Shown: piece after piece, positions 1 through 6,439 of the stretch
How the letters are laid out: each line of letters begins with the position of its first letter
Numbering within the stretch: position 1 is the stretch's first letter
Origin: Heliobacteriaceae bacterium
Lineage (GTDB): Bacteria; Cyanobacteriota; Vampirovibrionia; Gastranaerophilales; Gastranaerophilaceae
NCBI GenBank assembly: GCA_031267015.1
Contig: JAIRZW010000118.1
Location: 1-8,845 of the forward strand
DNA: 8,845 nt
Direction of reading: 5' to 3'
Made by a program: the position numbers and the translations under genes
The notes under the pieces: model-generated
What the model was told of the DNA's origin: nothing
Database searches by the model: none
The model's input: the letters and a program-made list of their open reading frames with translations, nothing else

Positions 1-37
1 TTTTGTGATATAGATAAAAATAGTAAGGAAAAGGACA

Positions 38-895
38 ATGAAAGCTGATTTACACATTCATACCTATTATTCGGACGGAGTGTATCCGCCCGAAAAGATT
101 GTCGATTTAGCACTGGACGCCGGGCTGGAAGCAATTGCGATTACAGACCACGATAACATTATGGCTTACGAGGTTGCGCAGGAATATCTGAAAAACAAAG
201 GTCAAGAGTCCCAGCCATTGGAGATTATTAAAGGGGTAGAAATTAACACGCTGTACAAAGGCAAAGAGGTACATATTCTGGGCTACCTTATGGATACAGA
301 CGACAGTGATTTTAAAGAACTTCTGAAAACCCAGCAGGCTGCACGGGTTAAGCAGACAAAAGAAATCATCCACCTGCTTGCAAAAAAAGAAAGTATCCGT
401 ATAAAGTATGAAGACATCACAAAACAGGTTGCCGAAGGCGGCAGTATAGGACGGCCGCACATTGCAAAAGCGATTACTGCGGCAGGCGGTACAGGAAGCG
501 TGATTGAGGCTTATGCAAAATATATTCACGATGAGTCGCCGGTGTATGTGCCGAGAAAAACCGTTTCTCCGCACGACGCTGTTGAAATCATCTACGACGC
601 GGGCGGGGTTCCGGTAATCGCGCATCCGCACGACATTGACATTGCGGAAGAACTCATTAAAAAGCTTATGACATGCGGCTTGCGAGGAATTGAGGCTTAT
701 CACAGAAAGCACTCGCCGGCGTGTGTGGAATACTTTTCGTCCATGGCCGAAGAATTAGGGCTAATCGTTACGGGCGGCTCGGATTTCCACGCGCCAAACA
801 TGATGAACGGACAAATTATTATGGGTAAAAATTTTATTCCTGACTGGATTTATGATAAATTATTAAAAGAAAAAAGGTTATTGGATTTGGCATGA
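38..895 (+). CDS. PHP-domain metal-dependent phosphoesterase (RNase AM / nucleoside bisphosphate phosphatase-like)
   Basis: A complete 285-residue protein of the PHP superfamily, in the TrpH/YciV group. Members are cytoplasmic metal-dependent phosphoesterases; characterised ones hydrolyse 3',5'-nucleoside bisphosphates or trim 5' ends of RNA. The metal-binding set is visible in order: D4-L-H6-x-H8, D13-G14, TDHD at 36-39, GVE at 66-68, H79, RPH at 139-141, IAHPH at 194-198 and GGSDFHA at 246-252. All expected ligands are present, so an active enzyme is likely. Length is normal for the family. The ATG at 38 has AAGGAA at 25-30, seven bases upstream. The stop overlaps the next gene's start (ATGA, 892-895), so the two are probably co-transcribed and translationally coupled. 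Family assignment is firm; the exact substrate (mononucleotide, RNA end or other phosphoester) cannot be told from sequence. Confidence 0.9.
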   Translation: MKADLHIHTYYSDGVYPPEKIVDLALDAGLEAIAITDHDNIMAYEVAQEYLKNKGQESQPLEIIKGVEINTLYKGKEVHILGYLMDTDDSDFKELLKTQQAARVKQTKEIIHLLAKKESIRIKYEDITKQVAEGGSIGRPHIAKAITAAGGTGSVIEAYAKYIHDESPVYVPRKTVSPHDAVEIIYDAGGVPVIAHPHDIDIAEELIKKLMTCGLRGIEAYHRKHSPACVEYFSSMAEELGLIVTGGSDFHAPNMMNGQIIMGKNFIPDWIYDKLLKEKRLLDLA

Positions 896-1530
896 GAAGA
901 TACTGGAAAGTCGAACACACCATAGTATTATTTGTAATCATCGGGATTGCTCTGCTTTTAATGCCGTTTTCGCTCACAAACACAAGGCAGGCAAACTTCA
1001 TTTCCAAGTGGAATGAAAGATATAATAAAGCTGATTACATGTTTCAGGTTATCAGGACGCACATAACCGATGATATTATCAAGAGTTTTGAGAACGCAAA
1101 GGATTCGGACGAGCGTACAAAGTTAATGCTTCAATTAATAAAACCGTATTTGCGGGTTAACACGGGAAAATCCGTTCCGCGGCAGTACCGGCCGAAGTAT
1201 ATGAATAAAGCGCGGCCTTTCAAAGGGCAGTTGTATTATTTTGACGAGTTTTATTTTACTGAAAACAACGGTATTGTAGGGATTAAGGACATTGAAACTT
1301 CGATTTCGGATAACAATCCGGATTTTATGCTGATGTTTGATATTAACGGGCTTCTGCCGCCGAACAGGTGGGGAAAAGATATTTTCGGGATAAATATTTA
1401 CCATGACGGCAAAATAGAGCCGCTCGGGTACGGAATGTCTATGGACGAACTCAAGAAAGACTGCTCCCACACCGGCACCGGCGTAAGCTGCTCGTACTAC
1501 TACAAAATCGGCGGCGGATTTGAAGAGTAA
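892..1530 (+). CDS. Pilin-like membrane-anchored protein with degenerate prepilin N-terminus
   Basis: A 212-residue protein with one N-terminal hydrophobic helix (about residues 10-26) after a short basic start (MRRYWK), followed by a soluble domain. The helix and what follows (IIGIALLLMP, then a basic amphipathic stretch to about residue 53) resemble the N-terminal helix of type IV pilins and pseudopilins. However, the G-F-T-L-x-E prepilin peptidase site is not recognisable. The C-terminal part carries FDING at 149-153, PNRWGKDIFG at 157-166, and C191 and C200 flanking TGTG, which could form a disulfide outside the membrane. I associate this layout with pseudopilin-like proteins of Gastranaerophilales (from memory, not searched). 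The ATG overlaps the preceding stop by 4 bp and only a weak Shine-Dalgarno (AAGG at 874-877) is seen, so coupled translation is likely. Role unknown: a minor pilin, a secretion pseudopilin or a membrane protein derived from one. Confidence 0.7.
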   Translation: MRRYWKVEHTIVLFVIIGIALLLMPFSLTNTRQANFISKWNERYNKADYMFQVIRTHITDDIIKSFENAKDSDERTKLMLQLIKPYLRVNTGKSVPRQYRPKYMNKARPFKGQLYYFDEFYFTENNGIVGIKDIETSISDNNPDFMLMFDINGLLPPNRWGKDIFGINIYHDGKIEPLGYGMSMDELKKDCSHTGTGVSCSYYYKIGGGFEE

Positions 1531-1538
1531 GGAATATT

Positions 1539-1630
1539 AGTAAGGGCTTGAGGTATGCCTTCTTCACACACGAAAATAGAAAACCAACTATTTTCTATCG
1601 TGTTCATAAGTCATACCTCAAGCCCTTACT
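1539..1630. repeat. 92-nt long imperfect hairpin between convergent genes
   Basis: Positions 1539-1557 and 1612-1630 are perfect 19-bp inverted arms (AGTAAGGGCTTGAGGTATG and its complement). Inside lies a second, bulged stem: ACACGA (1568-1573) with TCGTGT (1598-1603), and TAGAAAA (1577-1583) with TTTTCTA (1591-1597), around a 7-nt loop. The structure fills the gap between the pilin-like gene and the convergent lipoprotein gene. ATATTA occurs just left (1534-1539) and again right (1633-1638), which could be a target-site duplication. No long T run follows either arm, so a plain intrinsic terminator is not well supported, although the element may still stop transcription from both sides. Alternatives are a miniature mobile repeat (MITE- or REP-like) or a structured small RNA. 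Confidence 0.8.
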
Positions 1631-1638
1631 TTATATTA

Positions 1639-2310
1639 TCACCACATCTTTAGTGAATTAACCACTGTCCAGCCGTGCGGAGGCGAAAACAGCTCGTCCG
1701 GCAAAGGGTCTGCTTTGACCTCTATGTCAGTTACAACAACCGGTCCGGCTGTATTGTTATAGATAGGAAGTGAATAACGTTCGCTTATGCAGGCTTCTTT
1801 GACATTACCGGGATTTTTAACATCATCAAGATAAATAATCCGGCATTCGTAACCGTATTTACGCGTTTTTTCACCGAACTTATATTTGTACTTTTTGTTT
1901 TTTTCAGGATAAAGACCCGCAAACAAACTGCTTTGGCCTAAACCCACAAAGTCTTCTTCAAACTTGGTAACGATGCGGATTGGCGCAGGCAAGTCATAAC
2001 GGTATTGTTTCTTGCCGTCAAACAAAGAAATACTTACATAATCCGGCTCCGGTTTCAGCGTTTCTTCATCACGGTGCTTTACGCTCTGTCTGTACATGTT
2101 CCAGGTATGGTTATCGCTTAATATCTTGTAAGAAATACGCGGAAGCTCATTATGCCGCTTTAACACGGAAGACAAAAACTTTTCAGGCGAATCATAGCTT
2201 ATCGGAGTAAACTTCACTGCGTAAGTTTCGTCCGTAAAACCCAGTTTGTCAAAACTGCAGCCCGTAAATAAAAAACACATAAATAAACAAATAATAACGA
2301 ATCTTTTCAT
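1639..2310 (-). CDS. Lipoprotein, possibly LolA/DUF4412-like fold
   Basis: A 223-residue protein with a clear lipoprotein signal: basic start (MKR), hydrophobic core, and the lipobox L14-F-T-G-C18. Cleavage before C18 would give a lipid-anchored mature protein in the envelope. The mature part is about 205 residues, apparently beta-rich, with alternating hydrophobic strands, two further cysteines (C156, C174), and an ending (D..V.ADPLPDELFSPPHGWTVV, about 195-217) that resembles the LP..LF..P.GW/Y end of LolA/LppX-like and DUF4412 proteins. That resemblance is recalled, not searched, so the fold is tentative. ATG at 2310 has AGGAG at 2317-2321, six bases away and overlapping the ricT stop codon, so it is very likely translated from the ricT message. 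It is the last gene of the minus-strand run. Function unknown. Confidence 0.72.
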   Translation of the reverse strand: MKRFVIICLFMCFLFTGCSFDKLGFTDETYAVKFTPISYDSPEKFLSSVLKRHNELPRISYKILSDNHTWNMYRQSVKHRDEETLKPEPDYVSISLFDGKKQYRYDLPAPIRIVTKFEEDFVGLGQSSLFAGLYPEKNKKYKYKFGEKTRKYGYECRIIYLDDVKNPGNVKEACISERYSLPIYNNTAGPVVVTDIEVKADPLPDELFSPPHGWTVVNSLKMW

Positions 2311-2319
2311 AATACTCTC

Positions 2320-3258
2320 CTATACGTTTCCTGTTGAACTGTTTCTGTCATCCTCCAACTGCTTAATGTCAATATTACTGTCGTCAGTGTAAACGTTGAG
2401 CGGCCGGGTATCAATCTCAACATTCACATCAGCGTCAACCATTTCAATGTCATTTTTCTTAAACTCGCGCACCTTGCCATCTTCCATTTTAACCGAAATT
2501 ACTCCGTTTAAAAAGTTCAATTGCGCAATCTTTCCGAGCCCGTCCGGCGTCATAACTGCCGAACCCACAGGCGGCATGCCTTTTGCAGCGTCGATGTAAT
2601 TAGAATACTCATAAGTCAGACAGCACAAAAGCCGGCCGCAAGTACCCGAAATCTTTCCGGGAGCAATCGGCATGCCCTGGTCTTTTGCAAGCTTTACGTT
2701 AATAGTCCCAAACTTTCTCAAAAACGACGAACAGCAGAACGGCCGGCCGCAAACCCCCACGCCTTCAAGGATTGAGGTCTCATCGCGCACACCTATGTGC
2801 CGCAAGTCAATCCGAACCCGCGTAAACACCTGCGTCAAATCCTTCAGCAGCGCACGAAAATCCACACGCTCAGGTGCAGTATAGTAAAACGTGATTTTGC
2901 GCTTGTCAAAAGTTATTCTGCATTGAATCAGGTTCATGTTTAATTTATGCTGGCGCACAAGGTTTTGGCACTTGAAAAAAGCTTCAACTTCTTCCTTGCG
3001 GATGTCCTCAAGCGTCTGCAAATCCCGCTGCGAAAGCACGCGCGACACCCTAAACACTTCGGGTTTGTTTTTGGCTTTTGCCCAATGCTCCTCGATTTTG
3101 GAGTTTACAAGAAAAGCCTTCAAAGCCTCCTCGCCCTTCTCTGTACGCACAAGCACCATCTGACCGTCCTCAAGCTTAAGCGTATCAGGCACATCCAGAG
3201 GATGAAACGTATTTTTTATGTATTTTACAGCGTATTTTAACGGTTTATCGTTTGTCAT
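2320..3258 (-). CDS. ricT: PSP1-domain protein RicT (YaaT family)
   Basis: A 312-residue PSP1 C-terminal domain protein. In Bacillus subtilis the homologue RicT (YaaT) joins RicA and RicF in an Fe-S-binding complex that helps RNase Y process mRNAs and affects sporulation and biofilm phosphorelay. Hallmarks seen here: the FDKRKITFYYTA and ERVDFRALLKDL blocks (117-128, 130-141), RIDLRHIGVRDE (149-160), and two cysteine groups, C170-x4-C175-C176 and C207-x4-C212-C213, the second within KISGTCGRLLCCLTYE (202-217). These six cysteines are the probable cluster ligands. A KOW-like strand region (about 222-265) and an acidic, probably disordered tail (about 270-312) follow, making it longer than the roughly 275-residue Bacillus protein. 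AAGGA at 3264-3268 lies five bases before the ATG. gpsA ends 20 bp upstream. No ricA or ricF is in the window. Confidence 0.9.
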   Translation of the reverse strand: MTNDKPLKYAVKYIKNTFHPLDVPDTLKLEDGQMVLVRTEKGEEALKAFLVNSKIEEHWAKAKNKPEVFRVSRVLSQRDLQTLEDIRKEEVEAFFKCQNLVRQHKLNMNLIQCRITFDKRKITFYYTAPERVDFRALLKDLTQVFTRVRIDLRHIGVRDETSILEGVGVCGRPFCCSSFLRKFGTINVKLAKDQGMPIAPGKISGTCGRLLCCLTYEYSNYIDAAKGMPPVGSAVMTPDGLGKIAQLNFLNGVISVKMEDGKVREFKKNDIEMVDADVNVEIDTRPLNVYTDDSNIDIKQLEDDRNSSTGNV

Positions 3259-3278
3259 GAATTTCCTTTTAGGTGATT

Positions 3279-4247
3279 TTAGACATACTTCTCTTCTTCT
3301 TTAAGTTTTCTGTTCATAAGTTTTTCCAAAAGCGCGCGCGGTGTGATGTCCGTGTAAACCGCTTCATATATTGCGTTTGAGAGCGGAACCTCTATGTCAA
3401 GTTTTTTTGCAAGCTCGCAAATCGCTTTGGAAGTCTTTACGCCTTCTGCTACAGAGCCTAATTCCGCTAAGATATCGTCGATTTTTTTGCCTTTTGCAAG
3501 CAAAGCGCCGACAGAGTAGTTCCGCGAAAGCGGGCTGGAACAGGTCGCAATCAGGTCGCCCATTCCGGAAAGCCCGTACAGGGTGGAAGGATTTTCGCCA
3601 AGCTGAATGCTTACGCGCACGATTTCCGCCATGCCGCGGGTCAAAATCGTTGCCGAACAATTATCGCCCAGCCCCATGGTGTGCGCAAAACCGGACGCGA
3701 TTGCGATTACGTTTTTAAGGCTTCCGCCAAGCTCCACGCCGATTACGTCCGTGTTTGTGTAAAGCCGGAAACGGCCCGGTACACTGCAAGCTTTCTGCAC
3801 AAATTCCGCGGTTTCAATGTCCTCGGATGCCACTGACGCGGCAGTAGGTTTGCCTTCGCGGATTTCCTGCGCAAGCGTCGGCCCTGAAAGCACCGCGAAT
3901 TTCTGTCCGGGCAAAACCTCTTTCACAACCCCGGACATCCTAAGCAATGACGGTAATTCAATACCTTTTGACGCGTTCACAAGGATTTGATTCGGCTTCA
4001 AAAGCGGTTTTAACTGAGTACATACATCGCGCGTTCCCGTGGTCGAAACCACCAAAAGGATTATGTCTGCGCCCTCTACGACCGCTGACAGCTCTGTGTC
4101 ATAAGCTTTGTCCCAGACTGCAACTTCATTGAAATTGTCCTTCAACAGTTCAGCTAACGTACTTCCCCAGCATCCCATGCCCAAAACAGCCAGTTTGGTT
4201 GATGGTTGAGAGTTGAGAGTTGAGAGTTTATTTTCAGGATTTTGCAT
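3279..4247 (-). CDS. gpsA: Glycerol-3-phosphate dehydrogenase [NAD(P)+]
   Basis: GpsA interconverts dihydroxyacetone phosphate and sn-glycerol-3-phosphate with NAD(P)H, supplying the phospholipid backbone in the cytoplasm. Motifs along the 322 residues: Rossmann G23-x-G25-x-x-G28 (GMGCWG), NASKG with K94, SGPTLAQE (121-128), GGSLKN with catalytic-type K178, GLGDN (192-196), TRG (203-205), GLSGMGDLIATCSSPLSRN and the C-terminal EGVKT region. Two oddities stand out. Residues 1-17 are an extension coded partly by a 7-bp tandem repeat (LSTLNSQPST). The segment between strand 2 (VAVWD) and EGADIILLVVS is short, lacking the Asn/Tyr-Leu-Pro-Gly stretch of Proteobacterial and Firmicute enzymes. I recall cyanobacterial GpsA being short there too. 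The start at 4247 lies 14 bp inside murQ. No better internal start exists, because the first in-frame ATG (M24) is already inside the nucleotide-binding loop. Confidence 0.94.
   Translation of the reverse strand: MQNPENKLSTLNSQPSTKLAVLGMGCWGSTLAELLKDNFNEVAVWDKAYDTELSAVVEGADIILLVVSTTGTRDVCTQLKPLLKPNQILVNASKGIELPSLLRMSGVVKEVLPGQKFAVLSGPTLAQEIREGKPTAASVASEDIETAEFVQKACSVPGRFRLYTNTDVIGVELGGSLKNVIAIASGFAHTMGLGDNCSATILTRGMAEIVRVSIQLGENPSTLYGLSGMGDLIATCSSPLSRNYSVGALLAKGKKIDDILAELGSVAEGVKTSKAICELAKKLDIEVPLSNAIYEAVYTDITPRALLEKLMNRKLKEEEKYV
4198..4225. repeat. Heptanucleotide tandem repeat in 5' end of gpsA
   Basis: Three exact copies of GTTGAGA (4205-4211, 4212-4218, 4219-4225, plus strand) follow a degenerate fourth copy, GTTGATG, at 4198-4204. 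On the coding strand this encodes part of the LSTLNSQPST extension of GpsA. Three units make 21 bp, or seven codons, so the present allele is in frame; gain or loss of one unit would shift the frame. Similar CTCTCAA-type repeats are, from memory, scattered through many gut bacterial genomes. Confidence 0.85.
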
Positions 4248-5139
4248 TTACTTCTGCTCTTTCATTTAATAATAGCCTTAATACCCCGTGGTGTTTTTTA
4301 AGTTCTTCGCGCGCATGCACCGCGTCAAGCCCGAGTTTCAGCGATACGACCGCGGTTTTGATTTCCCAATTCCCCTGCAAAAGCGCTGAAAGCGCCTCGC
4401 TGTGCGAAACGCAAGCAAGCTGCGCCGTAATCCGTATTGCGCGGTCCTTAAGCTTTTCGTTCACTGCTTTAAGGTCAATCATAAAGTTTTCGTAAGTCTT
4501 GCCGGTTCTAATCATAGCGCCGGTTGTAAGCATGTTCAGAATCATTTTCTGCGCGGTGCCTGCTTTCAGCCGGCTTGAGCCTGCGATAACTTCCGGCCCT
4601 ACTTCGCAGCAAATAACAAGCCCTGCTTCTTCCGAAATTTTGCCTTTGGAGTTGCAGGTTATGCCGATTGTTCTTGTGTTGGTTTCGTCTGCGCGCTTTA
4701 TCACACCCAGCAAGTATTTTGGGTTGCCGCTTGCGGAAATAACAACTGCAACATCTTTATCTGTCAGGACTTTCGCGTCATTATAACCCGCTTCAAAATC
4801 ATCTTCCGCGCCTTCGACTGATTCAAACATTGCGCGCTGGCCGCCCGCGATTATGCCCTGAACCATATCCGGCGCAACGCTGAACGTCGGAGGACACTCG
4901 GATGCGTCCAAAATCCCCAGTCTGCCCGAAGTTCCCGCCCCGAAGTAGAACAGCCGCCCGCCTTTGAGAAATTGTTTTGCGATTATGTCGACCGCCTGCG
5001 CAATATTTTGGGCTTCGCCGCCCACAACGCCTGCCACAAGCTTATCTTCCTCGTTCATTTTGCGAACCATGTCTATGGTGGACAATATGTCTATGTCTTT
5101 GGTATTCTCGTTTCTGTATTCTGTAATTACTTCACTCAT
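4234..5139 (-). CDS. murQ: N-acetylmuramic acid 6-phosphate etherase
   Basis: MurQ cleaves the D-lactyl ether of MurNAc-6-phosphate to give GlcNAc-6-phosphate and D-lactate, a cytoplasmic step of peptidoglycan recycling. The 301 residues begin MSEVITEYRNENTKDIDILST, the family's standard opening. They continue with the SIS-domain core: GRLFYFGAGTSGRLG (61-75), DASECPPTF (78-86), GGQRAMFESVEGAEDD (99-114), ISASGNPKY, GPEVIAGSSRLKAGTAQK and LNMLTTGAMIRTGK. E81 and E112 match the catalytic glutamates of the E. coli enzyme (E83, E114). The frame is open 10 codons further, to 5169. I chose 5139 because AAAGGA (5146-5151) sits six bases before that ATG and the family normally starts there. The C-terminus overlaps gpsA by 14 bp. 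No anhMurNAc kinase, transporter or MurR regulator is nearby, so recycling genes are not clustered here. Confidence 0.95.
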   Translation of the reverse strand: MSEVITEYRNENTKDIDILSTIDMVRKMNEEDKLVAGVVGGEAQNIAQAVDIIAKQFLKGGRLFYFGAGTSGRLGILDASECPPTFSVAPDMVQGIIAGGQRAMFESVEGAEDDFEAGYNDAKVLTDKDVAVVISASGNPKYLLGVIKRADETNTRTIGITCNSKGKISEEAGLVICCEVGPEVIAGSSRLKAGTAQKMILNMLTTGAMIRTGKTYENFMIDLKAVNEKLKDRAIRITAQLACVSHSEALSALLQGNWEIKTAVVSLKLGLDAVHAREELKKHHGVLRLLLNERAEVNAKS

Positions 5140-5145
5140 GTTTAA

Positions 5146-5151
5146 TCCTTT
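5146..5151 (-). promoter_or_regulatory. Ribosome binding site fixing the murQ start
   Basis: AAAGGA on the minus strand, six bases upstream of the ATG at 5137-5139. It decides for this start over the upstream ATG at 5167-5169, whose extra residues (MGEGLIKGLN) are not family-like and run into the adjacent palindromic repeat. Confidence 0.75.
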
Positions 5152-5157
5152 AATCAA

Positions 5158-5229
5158 CCCCTCACCCAAATTTCTAAGCTCGCCGCAGGCTCACTAAGAA
5201 ATTTTTCCCTCTCCCGCAAGGGGCGAGGG
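5158..5229. repeat. Double palindromic intergenic element between ribH and murQ
   Basis: About 72 bp made of two adjacent inverted repeats, flanked by C-rich blocks. The first pairs AAATTTCT (5168-5175) with AGAAATTT (5197-5204), and extends with mismatches to CGCC and GGC around GCA. The second pairs CCCTC (5207-5211) with GAGGG (5225-5229), with an inner CCC/GGG stem over GCAA. A further CCCCTCACCC block stands at 5158-5167. Neither stem is followed by a T run in a direction that would make a standard terminator for ribH. The composition (pyrimidine-rich C blocks and symmetrical stems) suggests a dispersed repeat of the REP/BIME kind, possibly also acting on mRNA stability between the two genes. 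Confidence 0.65.
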
Positions 5230-5236
5230 AAAGAAG

Positions 5237-5698
5237 TTATAATAATTTCACCAAATTTGCCATTTCTATTGCTGTTTTTGCCGCGTCTGAGCCCTTGTTG
5301 CCGGATTTTGTACCCGCGCGCTCAATCGCCTGCTCAATGTTGTCGGTCGTAAGCACGCCGAACGCCACCGGAATCCCGGTTTGCAGGCTTACATTCGCGA
5401 TTCCTTTTGAAAGTTCCGCGCTTACAAAATCAAAATGCGGTGTAGAACCCTTAATAATCGCTCCAAGCGCAATCAGCGCATTGTATTTGCCTGATTTTGC
5501 ACATTTTTGAGCGGCCAGAGGGATTTCAAATGCCCCCGGAACCTTCACCACATCAATGTTTTCATCTTTCACGCCATGGCGTTTTAATTCGTCAAGCGCG
5601 CCTGACAACAATTTCGCTCCGATAAAATCGTTAAATCTTGAAACAATAAGACAGAATTTCTCATTGCCCGTAACCAGTTGTCCCTCGTAAATTGTCAT
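5237..5698 (-). CDS. ribH: 6,7-dimethyl-8-ribityllumazine synthase
   Basis: RibH condenses 5-amino-6-ribitylaminouracil with 3,4-dihydroxy-2-butanone 4-phosphate, the penultimate step of riboflavin synthesis, usually as a 60-mer or pentamer. At 153 residues it has the normal length and all active-site blocks: RFND (21-24, F22 stacking on the pyrimidine), VPGAFEIP (53-60), [14 protein letters not shown] (79-92) with the general-base H88, FGVLTTDN (113-120), and R127 in [12 protein letters not shown]88 and R127 carry the same numbers as in the Bacillus enzyme. AGGAG at 5706-5710 is seven bases from the ATG. It stands alone: ribD, ribE and ribBA are not in the window, and no FMN riboswitch is seen in the 38-bp leader. 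A palindromic repeat separates it from murQ downstream. Confidence 0.96.
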   Translation of the reverse strand: MTIYEGQLVTGNEKFCLIVSRFNDFIGAKLLSGALDELKRHGVKDENIDVVKVPGAFEIPLAAQKCAKSGKYNALIALGAIIKGSTPHFDFVSAELSKGIANVSLQTGIPVAFGVLTTDNIEQAIERAGTKSGNKGSDAAKTAIEMANLVKLL

Positions 5699-5726
5699 TG
5701 TTTTTCTCCTTATATGACAATTTTAC

Positions 5727-5757
5727 ATTATATAAAATTAAATTACAAGTGGGGCAA
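5727..5757 (-). promoter_or_regulatory. Candidate promoter upstream of ribH
   Basis: On the minus strand TATAAT (5727-5732) is a perfect -10 hexamer, with TTGCCC (5752-5757) as a weak -35 at 19-bp spacing. The -35 lies inside the end of the ccdA-like gene. Transcription would start near 5720, giving a very short leader before ribH. It could allow ribH and downstream genes to be expressed apart from trx-ccdA. The AT-rich surroundings make chance matches likely. Confidence 0.4.
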
Positions 5758-6439
5758 AAATTTTGTAGAAGATATACATTGCAGCCAAAACCAACAGAGC
5801 GCCGCTGATTTTCATAAGGATTTCGGAAAACTTGTAGAATTTGTGCATTGACTTCATGTGCGAAGTTATAAAGCCCGCAAGTATAAGGATTAAGCCCTCG
5901 CCCAGCGCGAACAAAAACAACATAAGCACGGCATCGGCCACACTCGCCGACATTGACGCAAACGCCATGATTCCCGCCAAAATCGGTGTAGAACAAGGGG
6001 TTCCGACAAGCGCGAACACTCCGCCCAAAACTACCGGATATAAAAAGGTGTTCTGCATGCTGCCCTGCGGGATTTCTTTAATCAGCACCGGAATCTCAAA
6101 ATCCAGCACACCGGTGAGTTTCAGCCCCATTACAAGGATTATGCCCGCTAAAAATATACTAAAATACCCGCCCGCAAACGACACAAAGACTTTACCCGTA
6201 ACCGCGCAGATTATGCCGATTATCGAAAACACAACCGCGCTTCCGGTTACGAAAAACAGCATCTGTACAAGGGTTTTTACCGGGCTTTCCTGAGAATACC
6301 CGCCTACATAGCCCACGATTACCGGAAGCATGGCCAGCGAGCATGGCGAAATCGACGCTATAAGCCCGCCGAGAAAAGACAAGGCGAACAGCAGCGGCAA
6401 ACTTCCGTGCTGCGTGAACAGCGCTGCGTAATTCTCCAC
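5738..6439 (-). CDS. CcdA/DsbD-type transmembrane thiol-disulfide transporter
   Basis: A 233-residue polytopic membrane protein of the cytochrome c biogenesis CcdA / DsbD-beta family, with about six hydrophobic segments. These proteins pass electrons from cytoplasmic thioredoxin across the membrane to exported thiol proteins. Diagnostic are the two redox cysteines in paired Pro-Cys contexts: C33 in ASISPCSLAMLPVIVGY (28-44) and C149 in VGTPCSTPILAG (145-156). The start codon is GTG (6437-6439), sharing its G with the TAG stop of the thioredoxin-like gene upstream. AAGGA at 6449-6453 is nine bases away, so translation is coupled. The partner downstream of its electrons is probably the thioredoxin-like protein made just before it. 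Whether they serve cytochrome c maturation, DsbC-like repair or another exported thiol protein cannot be decided here. ccdA is the likely name, but DsbD-like proteins share the same core. Confidence 0.9.
   Translation of the reverse strand: MENYAALFTQHGSLPLLFALSFLGGLIASISPCSLAMLPVIVGYVGGYSQESPVKTLVQMLFFVTGSAVVFSIIGIICAVTGKVFVSFAGGYFSIFLAGIILVMGLKLTGVLDFEIPVLIKEIPQGSMQNTFLYPVVLGGVFALVGTPCSTPILAGIMAFASMSASVADAVLMLFLFALGEGLILILAGFITSHMKSMHKFYKFSEILMKISGALLVLAAMYIFYKIFAPLVI

Noticed and set aside
107..712. Long open frame on the minus strand opposite the PHP gene (201 codons)
   Set aside because: It lies wholly antisense to a gene with intact catalytic motifs, has no family signature and is composition-driven.
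38..1530. PHP phosphoesterase plus pilin-like protein as a new defence or toxin system
   Set aside because: The phosphoesterase matches a housekeeping RNA/nucleotide family, and the partner has no toxin, nuclease or sensor domain. The adjacency alone does not support a system.
1539..1630. Simple bidirectional rho-independent terminator
   Set aside because: The stem is far longer than usual, has an extra inner stem, and no T run follows on either strand. Kept as a repeat or hairpin of unknown role.
4198..4225. CRISPR-like array
   Set aside because: The repeat unit is only 7 bp with no spacers; it is a simple tandem repeat. No array elsewhere in the window either.
5140..5169. Longer murQ starting at 5169
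   Set aside because: The extra ten residues are not family-like, and the ATG at 5139 has an AAAGGA site at ideal distance.
5841..6293. 150-codon plus-strand frame opposite the ccdA-like gene
   Set aside because: It mirrors a membrane protein with conserved Cys motifs; its own translation is low-complexity and shows no domain or ribosome binding site.
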